A DNA stretch of 64,000 bases from Clostridia bacterium (GCA_025997215.1 BNUH01000001.1:62001-126000), one strand, 5' to 3'. Shown: positions 7,631 to 16,990, counted from the first letter of the stretch. The notes: a model not told the origin generated them from the letters alone. Numbers and translations are program-made.

Positions 7631-10279
7631 ATGGTCGCACAGCGCAAGGCCTGGCGTAAAGCCCCGCGAGAAGGCGGCGGCATACTGCGGCGTATAGTGA
7701 TACTGGCCGTGGTGATCACTGTGCTGGCCATTGGCGCGTACCAGTTGTACTTGACATTCCGTTACCGTTTGTACGATGGTTATAAGGCCGTGCTGTCGGA
7801 ATCTGTCGAATTTGCCGAGGCGTCGGCGTTCACGCCGCTGACAGGGCTATCCGTATCGGTGGATGGCTACCAACCCGCGCTGGAATCCGACGCGCTGGCG
7901 TTATTCATCCAACCCAAGACCGGAAGCATGGCGGTATACGACAAGCGCACAAAGCAGACTACATACAGCAATCCGCCCGACGCGGCCAGCGACCCTATCG
8001 CCAACCCCGGCAACAAGGAGTCGCTGCAGTCCCAGCTAATCGTGACATACTTCGACACAAACGGCAACGTCGCCGAGATCAATTCTTACAAAATGGCCAC
8101 TCTGCTCAATCAAGTGGAGGTTAACGCCATCCCGGACGGCATCCGCGTGACATACACGATGGGCGATACCAAACCCAAGGCGGGCATACTGCCGCTGTAT
8201 GTCAAGCAGGAACGTCTCACCGAGATTCTCTCTGCCATACCCGAGGAGAAAACCCGCAACCTGCTGGCCAATCGCTGGGAGGCGGACATCACGCACCCCG
8301 GCACTGTCAAACTGCTCACCTCCGTCATCAACAACCCCAGCGGCCAGAAAAGCCTCATTAAGCAGTTTGAGCAGATAGGCTACACCAATGAAATGCGCAT
8401 CGAGGATGAGGCTAATTCCGGCGCGGACGTCCAGCAGAAGCCCGGCTTCGTGATTGCTGTCGAATATCGGCTGGAGGGAGATAGCTTAATCGCCGTCATT
8501 CCGACGGGCCATATCACGGAGATGGGCGGCGCGGCAATCGACAGCATTCGACTGCTGCCATATTTTGGAGCGGCGGGTATCTCCGAGGAAGGTTATGTTG
8601 TTGTACCCAACGGCTCCGGTTCGCTTATACGGTTCAACAATGGTAAGACCAGCGCCGAGGATTACCGCCAGTTTGTTTATGATATAGACCCGATGCTATT
8701 GGATAACTACACGTATGATCAGGCGGAACCTGTGCGTATAGGATTGTTCGGTATTCAAAAAGATGGTCAAGGGATTCTGGCGAGTATTGACAATGGCGCT
8801 TCTCTGGCGCAGATATTCGCCAGCGTTTCCGGCAAGCTCACATCGTATAACGCGGTCTACCCATCGTTTACACTGCGCACGTCGGCGTTGGTGCGCGTGA
8901 GCGGCGCGAATTCGTCAGGCACGCGCATTCCTGTCGTCGAGAAGGTGAAGGCCGATCTGCCGCTGACAGTGCGCTATTCATTCCTTACGGATGAATACGA
9001 CGGCTACAGCGGAATGGCGCGCTATGAGCACGAGCGGCTGATCGCCGAGGGTATCCTCAAACAGCAGGAGCCAACGGACGACATACCGCTTTTCATGGAC
9101 CTGATAGGTAGCGTGAGGAGCAGGATGTTTTTCCTGGGTATGGCATACCAGGGCCAGATTCCCATGACCACGTATGCCCAGGCTCGCTCGATCGTAGATG
9201 AACTGAACCTATCGGGCGTCGGTCGTTTAGTCGTGAACTATCAAGGATGGTTTAATCGTGGGTATTACCACGACGTTGCGGACAGGATCATCCCCGAACG
9301 CGCGCTGGGCGATGTCAGCGAGTTGACCGCGCTGGCAAGCGATGTCGAATCGCGCGGTGGCAAGCTGGTCACCGACGTGATATTCCAGCAGGTGCCATTC
9401 AATTCCAAGCGATATAATTGGTCGCTGGAGAATTCGCGTTACTGCGGCTACGGGTACGCCGCGGTATTTGGTCGGCTCAACCCGCTTACGTATGACCAGG
9501 ATGGCGGACGCCCCTACCCGGAGGCATATTTTGAATTGATCAGCCCCAAGTTCGTGGGCCGTTATGTGGATTCCTTTATCAATGCGTACTCCAGTTATGA
9601 CTTATCGGGCGTGAGTCTGCGCGACCTGGGTAGCTATCTCGTATCCGACCGCAAGCGTACGGAGATCATCACGCGCGACCAGGCCGAAGAGCTGGTTGTG
9701 GACAGTTTGGCGAAGCTGGCCGGCAGTTATAACCTTACCATACGCGGCGGGAACGCGTACGCGTGGCCATTCGCCGCAGAGATAACCGACGCGCCGCTGG
9801 GCCACAACGCATACAATATCGTGGACGAGGAAATCCCCTGGATTGAGATGATCCTAAGCGGCTGCATCACATACACGGGCAGCGCCTTGAACCTGTCCGT
9901 GCAGGGCGGTAGCTACGCGCCAGAACTGTGGCAACCCGCCGCGCTGCGGCTGATCGAGTTCGGCGCGTCGCCGCACTTCACATTCACTTATGAGGATGTC
10001 ACCCGCATGCAGGATTCCGCGCTGAATACCAACTACAGCAGCACATTCTCCGTATGGAAGGATGCTGCGGCGTCCATCTATTCGACAGTCAACACCGCGC
10101 TGTCGCAAGTTTCAGGCAAGGGCATGGTGTCACATACCACCGTCGCGCCCGGCGTGAAGCGTGTCGAATACGAGGGCGGTACAACAATATTCATCAACTA
10201 TAACGATACTGATTATGTAATAGACGGCACGCGCATTCCGGCCATGGATTGTGTCGTAAAGGGAGGTGTGGCGCGGTGA
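7631..10279 (+). CDS. Membrane-anchored DUF5696-like protein with glycoside-hydrolase-like architecture
   Basis: 882 residues from ATG 7631. A basic N-terminus is followed by one span (IVILAVVITVLAIGAYQLYL, about residues 21-40), so the bulk is extracellular. Residues about 60-480 are beta-rich (for example EEGYVVVPNGSGSLIRFNNG), reminiscent of the galactose-mutarotase-like sandwich that precedes catalytic barrels. Residues about 490-800 alternate strand and helix (RMFFLGMAYQGQ, RLVVNYQGWFNRGYY, GGKLVTDVIFQQ, LRDLGSYLVSDRKR), as in a TIM barrel. A last beta domain contains VKRVEYEGGTTIFINYN. I assign it to DUF5696 from memory of similar clusters. Glycosidase activity is an inference and I cannot name the catalytic acids. 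The stop overlaps the next start as GTGA. Confidence 0.75.
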   Translation: MVAQRKAWRKAPREGGGILRRIVILAVVITVLAIGAYQLYLTFRYRLYDGYKAVLSESVEFAEASAFTPLTGLSVSVDGYQPALESDALALFIQPKTGSMAVYDKRTKQTTYSNPPDAASDPIANPGNKESLQSQLIVTYFDTNGNVAEINSYKMATLLNQVEVNAIPDGIRVTYTMGDTKPKAGILPLYVKQERLTEILSAIPEEKTRNLLANRWEADITHPGTVKLLTSVINNPSGQKSLIKQFEQIGYTNEMRIEDEANSGADVQQKPGFVIAVEYRLEGDSLIAVIPTGHITEMGGAAIDSIRLLPYFGAAGISEEGYVVVPNGSGSLIRFNNGKTSAEDYRQFVYDIDPMLLDNYTYDQAEPVRIGLFGIQKDGQGILASIDNGASLAQIFASVSGKLTSYNAVYPSFTLRTSALVRVSGANSSGTRIPVVEKVKADLPLTVRYSFLTDEYDGYSGMARYEHERLIAEGILKQQEPTDDIPLFMDLIGSVRSRMFFLGMAYQGQIPMTTYAQARSIVDELNLSGVGRLVVNYQGWFNRGYYHDVADRIIPERALGDVSELTALASDVESRGGKLVTDVIFQQVPFNSKRYNWSLENSRYCGYGYAAVFGRLNPLTYDQDGGRPYPEAYFELISPKFVGRYVDSFINAYSSYDLSGVSLRDLGSYLVSDRKRTEIITRDQAEELVVDSLAKLAGSYNLTIRGGNAYAWPFAAEITDAPLGHNAYNIVDEEIPWIEMILSGCITYTGSALNLSVQGGSYAPELWQPAALRLIEFGASPHFTFTYEDVTRMQDSALNTNYSSTFSVWKDAAASIYSTVNTALSQVSGKGMVSHTTVAPGVKRVEYEGGTTIFINYNDTDYVIDGTRIPAMDCVVKGGVAR

Positions 10280-11244
10280 CGGTTCCCGCAAATCGTTCAA
10301 CCCAGCATACGGGTCAGCCAACCCCCTATCGGCGCAAGCGGCGGATGTCGTTATCACGCCGCAAGGGCTTGCTCGGATGGGTATTCGTGATGCCGTTCGC
10401 GCTGGGTTTCGCCATATTTTACGCGCGCGGGTTGGTGCAGTCGATTCAGTTCAGCCTGTCGGATCTGACAATAGGCGCGCACGGCGGCTATACCCTCACG
10501 TTCGTTGGGTTAAAGCATTACCTGTACGCATTCCGCGAACACGCCTCGTTCAAGCAGGTTCTCACGGCATCGCTGGGTAATATGGCGCTGGATGTGCCGC
10601 TGATACTATTCTTCAGCCTGTTCATGGCGGTCATGCTGAACCAGCGATTCCGAGGGCGCACCGTCGTGCGTGCGATATTCTTCCTGCCCGTGATACTGAA
10701 TGCCCCCGCCATTTCGGATGCGTTGGACATGGCCCGCGCGCTGATGCTGGGCGGCATCAGCCCCGCGTCGGCTACCGTCATGCAGGCGGCTGGCGGTTCG
10801 GTTAACGTATCATACTATATATACATGCTGGCGGACCTGGGCTTGCCCCGTGTCGCACTGGAATACATCGTCGGCGCGGTAGAGCGGATCAACACCATCA
10901 TAACCAGTTCCGGCGTACAGATTGTGATATTCCTGGCCGCGCTGCAGTCGGTTTCACCCGCGCTGTATGAGGTGGCCAAGATTGAAGGCGCGACCTCGTA
11001 CGAAGCGTTCTGGAAGATAACCCTGCCGATGGTCTCGCCGCTCATCGTGACGAACATGGTCTACACGCTCGTGGATTCGTTCGTAGGCAGCGATGTAATC
11101 CAGTTATCTTACGACACGATATTCGGTACGACGAAGTCATACGGGCTGGGCAGCGCTTTCAGCCTGATCAGCATGGTTGCGATGTGCGGCATACTGATGA
11201 TCGCATCCGCTATCGTATCCAAACACGCGTTTTATCAGAATTAG
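10276..11244 (+). CDS. Sugar ABC transporter permease of the second pair, MalF type
   Basis: 322 residues from GTG 10276, which follows GGGAGG by nine bases and overlaps the upstream stop (GTGA). Membrane spans include GWVFVMPFALGFAIFYA and PLILFFSLFMAVML. The coupling loop YEVAKIEGATSYEAFW is followed by KITLPMVSP. This is the first permease of a second transporter in the same operon. It differs clearly from the 3598 permease, so it is not a simple duplicate. An unusual insert of about 50 residues (ALMLGGISPASATVMQAAGG) lies between spans. The partner permease follows after 31 bases. Confidence 0.9.
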   Translation: MTVPANRSTQHTGQPTPYRRKRRMSLSRRKGLLGWVFVMPFALGFAIFYARGLVQSIQFSLSDLTIGAHGGYTLTFVGLKHYLYAFREHASFKQVLTASLGNMALDVPLILFFSLFMAVMLNQRFRGRTVVRAIFFLPVILNAPAISDALDMARALMLGGISPASATVMQAAGGSVNVSYYIYMLADLGLPRVALEYIVGAVERINTIITSSGVQIVIFLAALQSVSPALYEVAKIEGATSYEAFWKITLPMVSPLIVTNMVYTLVDSFVGSDVIQLSYDTIFGTTKSYGLGSAFSLISMVAMCGILMIASAIVSKHAFYQN

Positions 11245-11275
11245 TTACTAAAATTAGCGGAAGGGGGTGAGAATT

Positions 11276-12229
11276 GTGACGAATAACATCACATCCGTAA
11301 ATACACGCGGACGGTTCATCACCGGCGCGAAGAGCAGCGGCGTGGCGCTGTTCCGCTGGGCGCTGATCATTGGCGTGTCGTATGTCATATTGAACCCGCT
11401 GATTGGTATAGCGGTCAACGCGTTCTTCTCTAACGAGGATAAGTTCAACCCGATGGTCTACCTGATACCCCAGTACCCGACACTGGAACGCTTCACTGTA
11501 GCCATCAAGACGATGGATTACTGGAACGTGCTGCCGCGCAACATACTGTACGTCATCGCGCTTGCGCTGATACAGGTGTTTGTATGCTCGCTGGTGGGTT
11601 ATGGGTTCGCGCGGTTTGAGTTCCCGCTGAAACGGCTGCTGTTCGCATGCCTGATCCTGATGATCGTGCTCCCCAACCACACGATAATGCTGCCGCTGTA
11701 TATGTTCTTCCAAAGTTTTGACCCGCTGGGGATAGTATCGAGGATACGCGGCGTACCGATCAACCTGCTGTCCTCGCCCATACCCATGTTCATTATGACG
11801 GCGTTAGGGTCGGGGCTTAGGTCGGGGCTGTACATCTATATATTCACGCAGTTCTTCCGGGGATTACCCAAGGAGATTGAGGAGGCTGCGGAGATTGACG
11901 GCGCAGGAGCGTTCTACACATATTTCCGCGTGATGCTGCCCAATGCCATACCATCCGCGCTGACGGTATTCATATTCTCCACGGTTTGGCAGTTTAACGA
12001 TAAGTTTTTCGCGCAGCTGTTCTCGATCAGTCCGAGGATTGTTTTGAGTAAGATGCTATCCGGTCTGCAGGCAACAGTGTCCAGCCAGATGGATCTGCGC
12101 GATCCGTCGCTCACAACCCTGTACCTGTACGCGGGCGTCGTGCTGACGATCGTGCCGCTGCTGGTGACATACATAGTGCTGCAGCGACAGTTCATCGAAG
12201 GGGTCGAGCGCAGCGGGATCGTCGGTTAA
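11276..12229 (+). CDS. Sugar ABC transporter permease of the second pair, MalG type
   Basis: 317 residues from GTG 11276, chosen because AAGGGGGTG lies at the right distance; an in-frame GTG at 11267 falls inside that ribosome site. The spans include LIIGVSYVILNPLIGIAV and ACLILMIVLPNHTIMLPL. The coupling loop is EEAAEIDGAGAFYTYF followed by RVMLPNAIPS. An insert (DPLGIVSRIRGVPINLLS) precedes the fourth span. It should form the transporter core with the 10276 product and be fed by the 13768 binding protein. Confidence 0.9.
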   Translation: MTNNITSVNTRGRFITGAKSSGVALFRWALIIGVSYVILNPLIGIAVNAFFSNEDKFNPMVYLIPQYPTLERFTVAIKTMDYWNVLPRNILYVIALALIQVFVCSLVGYGFARFEFPLKRLLFACLILMIVLPNHTIMLPLYMFFQSFDPLGIVSRIRGVPINLLSSPIPMFIMTALGSGLRSGLYIYIFTQFFRGLPKEIEEAAEIDGAGAFYTYFRVMLPNAIPSALTVFIFSTVWQFNDKFFAQLFSISPRIVLSKMLSGLQATVSSQMDLRDPSLTTLYLYAGVVLTIVPLLVTYIVLQRQFIEGVERSGIVG

Positions 12230-12289
12230 GTCGGTTAATGATATTAACATAAACACACTCAGAACACATTTTGAGGAGGAATGGTCGGA

Positions 12290-13732
12290 ATGAGAAACAA
12301 ACCCAAATCCCGGACGGGCATCCCATGGCGTTCAGCGCTCGCGGTCGTCGCGGCGCTGGCGTTGCTGCTCACTGGCGTCACGATGAGCGCCGCATTCGCG
12401 GAAGACCTCAGCGTACAATTCCAGAATGGCAACTACGCGTTCCTGCAGATCGACCACAACCGCAGCGGGACCAGCCCTGATTTCATACTGGAGTTGAGTG
12501 AAATCGGAGGCTCCCCGGCGGTAAAGGTCGCGCCTGTCGGCGGCAAGATCCCTGGCATCGGCATATCAGTCAGTTCACTATTATCCGATGAGGATTTGGT
12601 GAAGGTGGAGCAGATCATCATCAGAGTGGGCATTGAAGGGCTGGATGGGTCATTCCACCCAGTGTCCGGCAAGATCCACACATACACGGGCGATGGCAGC
12701 GAACCGCTGACCGAAACAATTAGCAAGTTCGCGATAATGGTGCCTGAAAACAACATCAAGGATATATACGTTAAGCTGGCCGAGCCGTTTACTCCCGGCG
12801 CGCACAACTATATCTTGATCGAACCGACCCAGGACGATGGTACCGCCTATACGGGCAAAAACAACGTATACATCTGTTCGATCTCCTTCCGGGATAAGGA
12901 TTTGAACTTCCTGCCTGTCAATCTGGATGCGGGCGCTGACTTCCCGGAGGGTTACGATCAGGTAGCGGCAACCTACGCAACCGAGCTGGTCACGCTGGGA
13001 GAGGCTCCGTTCGATGGCGGCTGGCTCAACTATAATTCCGGTGGCGACATAGGCATCGACGTTTGGCAGAAGGCCGTCGGCCTATTGGTCGAGTATGCGC
13101 CGCGTGAGGATGGCACAAGTCCGCTGGACACTAACTCCGGTGCGGGCAAGTTCGTCATCCAGGTCATAGGCGGTCCGGCTGAACAGGGCTGGCGCGAGGT
13201 TGAGCTGAACGATGGCCTGGTCGAAAAGACCGAGGGCGAGTCGCTCAAACTCTCGCTGGAGAATTTTGACCAGATCACCGAGGTGCAGAATGTCGGCTAT
13301 GGCGCATGGGATGGCGCGGACACCATCACCAAGATTAGCCTGGTCGTCAAGAAGGATCTTGAAGTATACGAACTGGGTGTGGCGCCGTTTGATGGCGGCT
13401 GGCTCAACTACAACTCCGGCGGCGAGGTAGGCTTGGAGGTATGGCAGCGCGCACAGGCGCTGGTCGTCGAATACGCGCCGCGCGAGGATGGCTCCAGTCC
13501 GCTCGATACTAACTCTGGTGCGGGAAAATTCGTTGTCCAGGTGGTAGGCGGTCCGGCGGAGCAGGGCTGGCGCGAAATAGAGCTGAACGATGGGCTGGTC
13601 GAGAAAGAGGAAGGCCAGAGTCTGACGCTCTCGCTGGAGGATTTCGACCAAATAACCGAGGTACAAAATGTCGGCTACGGTGCGTGGGACGGCGCTGACA
13701 CGATCACGCGCATCTACCTATTGCTTAAGTAA
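12290..13732 (+). CDS. Secreted protein with a duplicated 120-residue module, probably carbohydrate binding
   Basis: 480 residues from ATG 12290, ten bases after GAGGAGG; the ATG at 12281 is too close to that site. A signal peptide ends near MSAAFAEDLS. Residues 30-230 form a beta-rich domain. Residues about 236-357 and 361-480 are tandem copies about 80% identical, both containing APFDGGWLNYNSGG, SPLDTNSGAGKFV, GPAEQGWREIELNDGL-like text and VQNVGYGAWDGADTIT. The W/Y/G-rich beta pattern suggests a jelly-roll sugar-binding module (inference). It has no anchor, so it is free in the cell envelope or released. The spacing to the next binding protein, 35 bases, implies joint expression. I do not know a named family. 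Confidence 0.75.
   Translation: MRNKPKSRTGIPWRSALAVVAALALLLTGVTMSAAFAEDLSVQFQNGNYAFLQIDHNRSGTSPDFILELSEIGGSPAVKVAPVGGKIPGIGISVSSLLSDEDLVKVEQIIIRVGIEGLDGSFHPVSGKIHTYTGDGSEPLTETISKFAIMVPENNIKDIYVKLAEPFTPGAHNYILIEPTQDDGTAYTGKNNVYICSISFRDKDLNFLPVNLDAGADFPEGYDQVAATYATELVTLGEAPFDGGWLNYNSGGDIGIDVWQKAVGLLVEYAPREDGTSPLDTNSGAGKFVIQVIGGPAEQGWREVELNDGLVEKTEGESLKLSLENFDQITEVQNVGYGAWDGADTITKISLVVKKDLEVYELGVAPFDGGWLNYNSGGEVGLEVWQRAQALVVEYAPREDGSSPLDTNSGAGKFVVQVVGGPAEQGWREIELNDGLVEKEEGQSLTLSLEDFDQITEVQNVGYGAWDGADTITRIYLLLK
13000..13729 (+). repeat. Tandem duplication inside the 12290 gene
   Basis: Two copies of about 365 bases, roughly 13000-13365 and 13375-13729, encode the two 120-residue modules. Long stretches match at DNA level, for example TTTGATGGCGGCTGGCTCAA-like text in both. 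The differences are mostly synonymous or conservative (I/V, D/E), so the duplication has been kept functional. Confidence 0.85.
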
Positions 13733-13767
13733 TCAACCCAACGATAATTATCTAAGGAGGATTGACT

Positions 13768-15222
13768 ATGAGGAAGATACTCACTGCAGTTCTGGCGCTG
13801 ATTTTGGTATTGAGCTTATCGCTCGGAGGCGGAGCGCTGGCGGCCATCAACCCCGAAGCGCCCACGGGCACGATGGGCCAGGCGAAGTATGTGGACGGCA
13901 AGCGCGTTATCCGCGTTGCCAATTGGTTCGGCTTCACAAATCCGGGTTACTACTCCGACCTGATGCCCGAGGAACAGGCCGAGGATTTCCTTATCCGTCC
14001 CGAAGCTAAGGAGGCCGAGTACAACCGTCTGCTGGAGATCGAGGAAAAGTACAACGTTAAGTTCGAGTTTATTCGCACGACATTCGACGGACAGCAGATC
14101 AGCCTGGACGAGGGCGTGCTCTCCGGCATGCCCGAGGCGGACATCTACAACGTCGACATACAGTTTGGCTTGACGTACATAGTCAATGGCTATCTGTACG
14201 CACTGGAGGATCTGACCACGCCGGACGACGACGTATTCACCACTCAACAGGTGGAACGCGCGCTCAAGATGGATTTCCAGGATAGGTCCTACGCATTTGC
14301 GGACAAGAACAGCGACACGACCGTATACATGCTGGGTTTCAACTGGACGCTGCTCCAGTCGAAAGGCCTTGAAAACCCGCAAGATCTATGGGATCGCGGC
14401 GAGTGGACGTGGGATGCGTTCATCGATTACTGCACGAAGCTGACCGACATTACGGGCAGCACGCCGATATATGGGCTGGGCGGATTCTGGACGGACGAAC
14501 TGGATGGGTTCCTGCGTTCGAATGGCGCGAACATCGCCGCCTCGGTAGAAGGCGGGCTGCTAAGCGCAGCCACGGGCGAGGTGCTCGATCTGTATTCGAA
14601 ACTGTATGTCGATCTGAAGGTCGCTCAGCCCTGGAATGCCGACGATTGGACGCCGAACAATAACTACGCCGACGGGCACCTGGCGTTCTTCGACGCGGCG
14701 AACTGGATACTGAACGGCACCGACGTGTACAGCGGCGGCGGTATGGCCAAACCATTGCCCTTTGAGATAGGGGTGGTGCCATACCCGGTCGGGCCAAGCG
14801 GCAACAAGGACACCAACACGCACAACAAGGTCACTGGCAATTACTGGGTAATCCCCAAGGGTGTTGAGGATCCATCGCTGGTATACAACGCCTTCAAGGA
14901 AATGCGCGACTGGTACGGCGGCGTCTGGGATAACATCTATACCTACGATGTGATCGACCCGGATGATGTGCCGCTGTCCTGGAGCGAGCAGATCGATGTC
15001 GCAATGGCGCTGGGCAATGAGGAACTGGCCGAGAACAATATACGGTTGAACAACATGATGATGTGGTCGGTCAGCTTCGATCCGTGGGGCAGCTTGAGCA
15101 TCGATACGGAGTACGGCGGATTTTCGATGGTGCCGATCATGAACGGCGAGCTGACCCCCGCGCAGTTCCAGGAGACGTTCAAGCAGCCGCTTGCTGCCGC
15201 GTTGGAGGCTCTGTACAAGTAA
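13768..15222 (+). CDS. Extracellular solute-binding protein of the second sugar transporter
   Basis: 484 residues from ATG 13768, seven bases after AAGGAGG. The signal peptide is LTAVLALILVLSLSLGGGAL followed by AAINPEAP. It has no lipobox Cys, so it should be cut by signal peptidase I and left soluble. The mature part is a family-1 binding protein: RVIRVANWFGFTNPGYY at the start, EYNRLLEIEEKYNVKFEF, MPEADIYNVDIQFG, DLWDRGEWTWDAFIDYC and NYWVIPKGVEDPSLVYNAF. It is the last gene of the cluster and is placed after its presumed permeases. A hairpin terminator follows. The substrate is unknown; other members bind oligosaccharides. Confidence 0.88.
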   Translation: MRKILTAVLALILVLSLSLGGGALAAINPEAPTGTMGQAKYVDGKRVIRVANWFGFTNPGYYSDLMPEEQAEDFLIRPEAKEAEYNRLLEIEEKYNVKFEFIRTTFDGQQISLDEGVLSGMPEADIYNVDIQFGLTYIVNGYLYALEDLTTPDDDVFTTQQVERALKMDFQDRSYAFADKNSDTTVYMLGFNWTLLQSKGLENPQDLWDRGEWTWDAFIDYCTKLTDITGSTPIYGLGGFWTDELDGFLRSNGANIAASVEGGLLSAATGEVLDLYSKLYVDLKVAQPWNADDWTPNNNYADGHLAFFDAANWILNGTDVYSGGGMAKPLPFEIGVVPYPVGPSGNKDTNTHNKVTGNYWVIPKGVEDPSLVYNAFKEMRDWYGGVWDNIYTYDVIDPDDVPLSWSEQIDVAMALGNEELAENNIRLNNMMMWSVSFDPWGSLSIDTEYGGFSMVPIMNGELTPAQFQETFKQPLAAALEALYK

Positions 15223-15247
15223 AGGTTTCGGTTTATACTAAAGATGA

Positions 15248-15269
15248 GGGGCTGGCGGTTGCCGGCCCC
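15248..15269 (+). terminator. Hairpin terminator at the end of the 574-15222 cluster
   Basis: GGGGCTGGC (15248-15256), a GGTT loop and GCCGGCCCC (15261-15269) pair over nine bases with one G-T. TTGAAATATTT follows, so the U tract is weak. It lies between convergent genes and may serve both strands. Confidence 0.6.
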
Positions 15270-15324
15270 TTGAAATATTTGCGATAAATATAGGGTTTTT
15301 TAGGCGTGGGATGTGGTTACCCGC

Positions 15325-16905
15325 TCATGTCTCTTCCAGAAAGGGCACGATCACTTCATATATCTCATAACCGTTATGATTTACCCACTTCCCTCGCTCC
15401 GGCTGCCTTATCTTGTTGCCGCAGAATACTAGCAGATAACCCTTACGCTTGCCCTTCGCATCCAGGTATTTGGTTATCTGGTCATATGCGTCATGTTCAA
15501 GCTTCTCACCATGCCAGAGCTTCAACTCAACAATGAACTCGTCCTTACCATAGAATACGGCTATATCCATTCGCATGTCATCTCGTGTCTGTACCTCAAC
15601 CGCGTAGTGGCCAGTTCCGTTGATGATGGGGGTTAGGAAGATAAGGAAGAGTAATCGAGCATTTTCTTCCACGAATCGAGCGTCACGTTTGCGATATTCT
15701 GTTTTCATAAGCAAAGAGAATCGCGATAGCACTTGCGACATGTCCAAAACTCCGTTATGGGCATATTGCGATGGACTGGTTTCGCTCGCCGGAATACGAT
15801 ACTTTGTGCGCATGACAGATATCATATGGTTATAAATGTACTGCTCGAATATGCGATTCGAGACAGACACGCTCAACCCATCTCGCTTTAAGATTCCAAA
15901 CATCAATCCCAATGAGATGTTTGGATCGGACGGCACAAATGAAACACGCTCGCCGCGAAGCAGTATTCCTTCCACCAAAGCTCGGAAGCTCTCATTATTT
16001 TCGAGATTCTTTATGATGTCATCAAATAAAGTATTCGTTTCCAGAAGCATCTGGTAAACAACATTTTGAACTCCGCTTACCGTCCAATCGTGCGTTCTTT
16101 CGTCGATCTTCTTACAGATCGCACTGACCAGGTACGGATACCCTGAAGTTTGGTCATGGATCGCATGCGAGACCGATTGTACGTCCATGCCAGTATGATG
16201 ATCCGTCTCATACTCCTTAAGCATCTCCGCAATCTCATCGGCGGAGAAGCTCATGTCTATGTCAAACGGCGCGGCTATGTTCCATGGACTGTTATAGGTA
16301 TGTTTATCATCAGGACGAATCTTCAACTTTAGATTCTTAATGTTATAAACACCAGCAAGAACGACACTCTTGAACGTCGCTTCATGCTCGTCGTCGCTAT
16401 ATGAAGCGCGTGTCAAGTATTTATCACGCAACATACCAAGAAAACTAAGAAATAGCTGATTATCTGACGACTTATCGACCTCGTCGATCATCAAGACCAC
16501 TGGTTTGTTACAAGCACAAACCAGCTTTGTGATTCGGTCACGAAGAATAAGCAGGTTGAATTTTTCCGCATCAGCTTTCCAATTATTGATTATATTATCA
16601 TCAACAGCAGATCGAGCTAATTGGGAAGCGCAGGTCAGGATAAATGATCGAATGAATTCCGTAGTATCTCGCAGGATCGAATCATCCAACCCTTCAAAGC
16701 TGATTTTTATTACGATATACTTACTCGATAGATAATGCTCTAACGCCCGCAGCGTCGTCGTTTTCCCATACTGACGTCCACGGTTAATGGTGAAGTACTC
16801 ACCCAATTCTACTAAAGTATGATCAATCTCCTGCACTCGCTGGCTGAGATCAACCATATAGTGTTTCGCGGGCATGCACAGCCCGTTAATATTGAACTTC
16901 TTCAT
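15325..16905 (-). CDS. AAA-like ATPase fused to a PD-(D/E)XK nuclease domain
   Basis: 526 residues. Walker A is GRQYGKTTT (43-51) and Walker B is VVLMIDEVD (136-144), as in the AAA-like family common in anaerobes. After a helical middle region, the C-terminus has a PD-(D/E)XK core with D447 (RMDIAV) and E460-x-K462 (FIVELKLW), matching the nuclease-like DUF1703 domain. A GAGGAGGG site lies ten bases before ATG 16905, and a TATACT sits upstream. It is monocistronic, convergent with the sugar cluster. Relatives are numerous and often multicopy within one genome; their role, whether mobile, regulatory or defensive, is not established. All motif residues are intact. Confidence 0.85.
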   Translation of the reverse strand: MKKFNINGLCMPAKHYMVDLSQRVQEIDHTLVELGEYFTINRGRQYGKTTTLRALEHYLSSKYIVIKISFEGLDDSILRDTTEFIRSFILTCASQLARSAVDDNIINNWKADAEKFNLLILRDRITKLVCACNKPVVLMIDEVDKSSDNQLFLSFLGMLRDKYLTRASYSDDEHEATFKSVVLAGVYNIKNLKLKIRPDDKHTYNSPWNIAAPFDIDMSFSADEIAEMLKEYETDHHTGMDVQSVSHAIHDQTSGYPYLVSAICKKIDERTHDWTVSGVQNVVYQMLLETNTLFDDIIKNLENNESFRALVEGILLRGERVSFVPSDPNISLGLMFGILKRDGLSVSVSNRIFEQYIYNHMISVMRTKYRIPASETSPSQYAHNGVLDMSQVLSRFSLLMKTEYRKRDARFVEENARLLFLIFLTPIINGTGHYAVEVQTRDDMRMDIAVFYGKDEFIVELKLWHGEKLEHDAYDQITKYLDAKGKRKGYLLVFCGNKIRQPERGKWVNHNGYEIYEVIVPFLEET

Positions 16906-16990
16906 CTCGGTAGGCCCTCCTCAATAGGTTCAGTATACCATGTTTTACAAGGAAAGGGAAGGGAAGGCTTCGAGATGTTTGTATAAGAGA

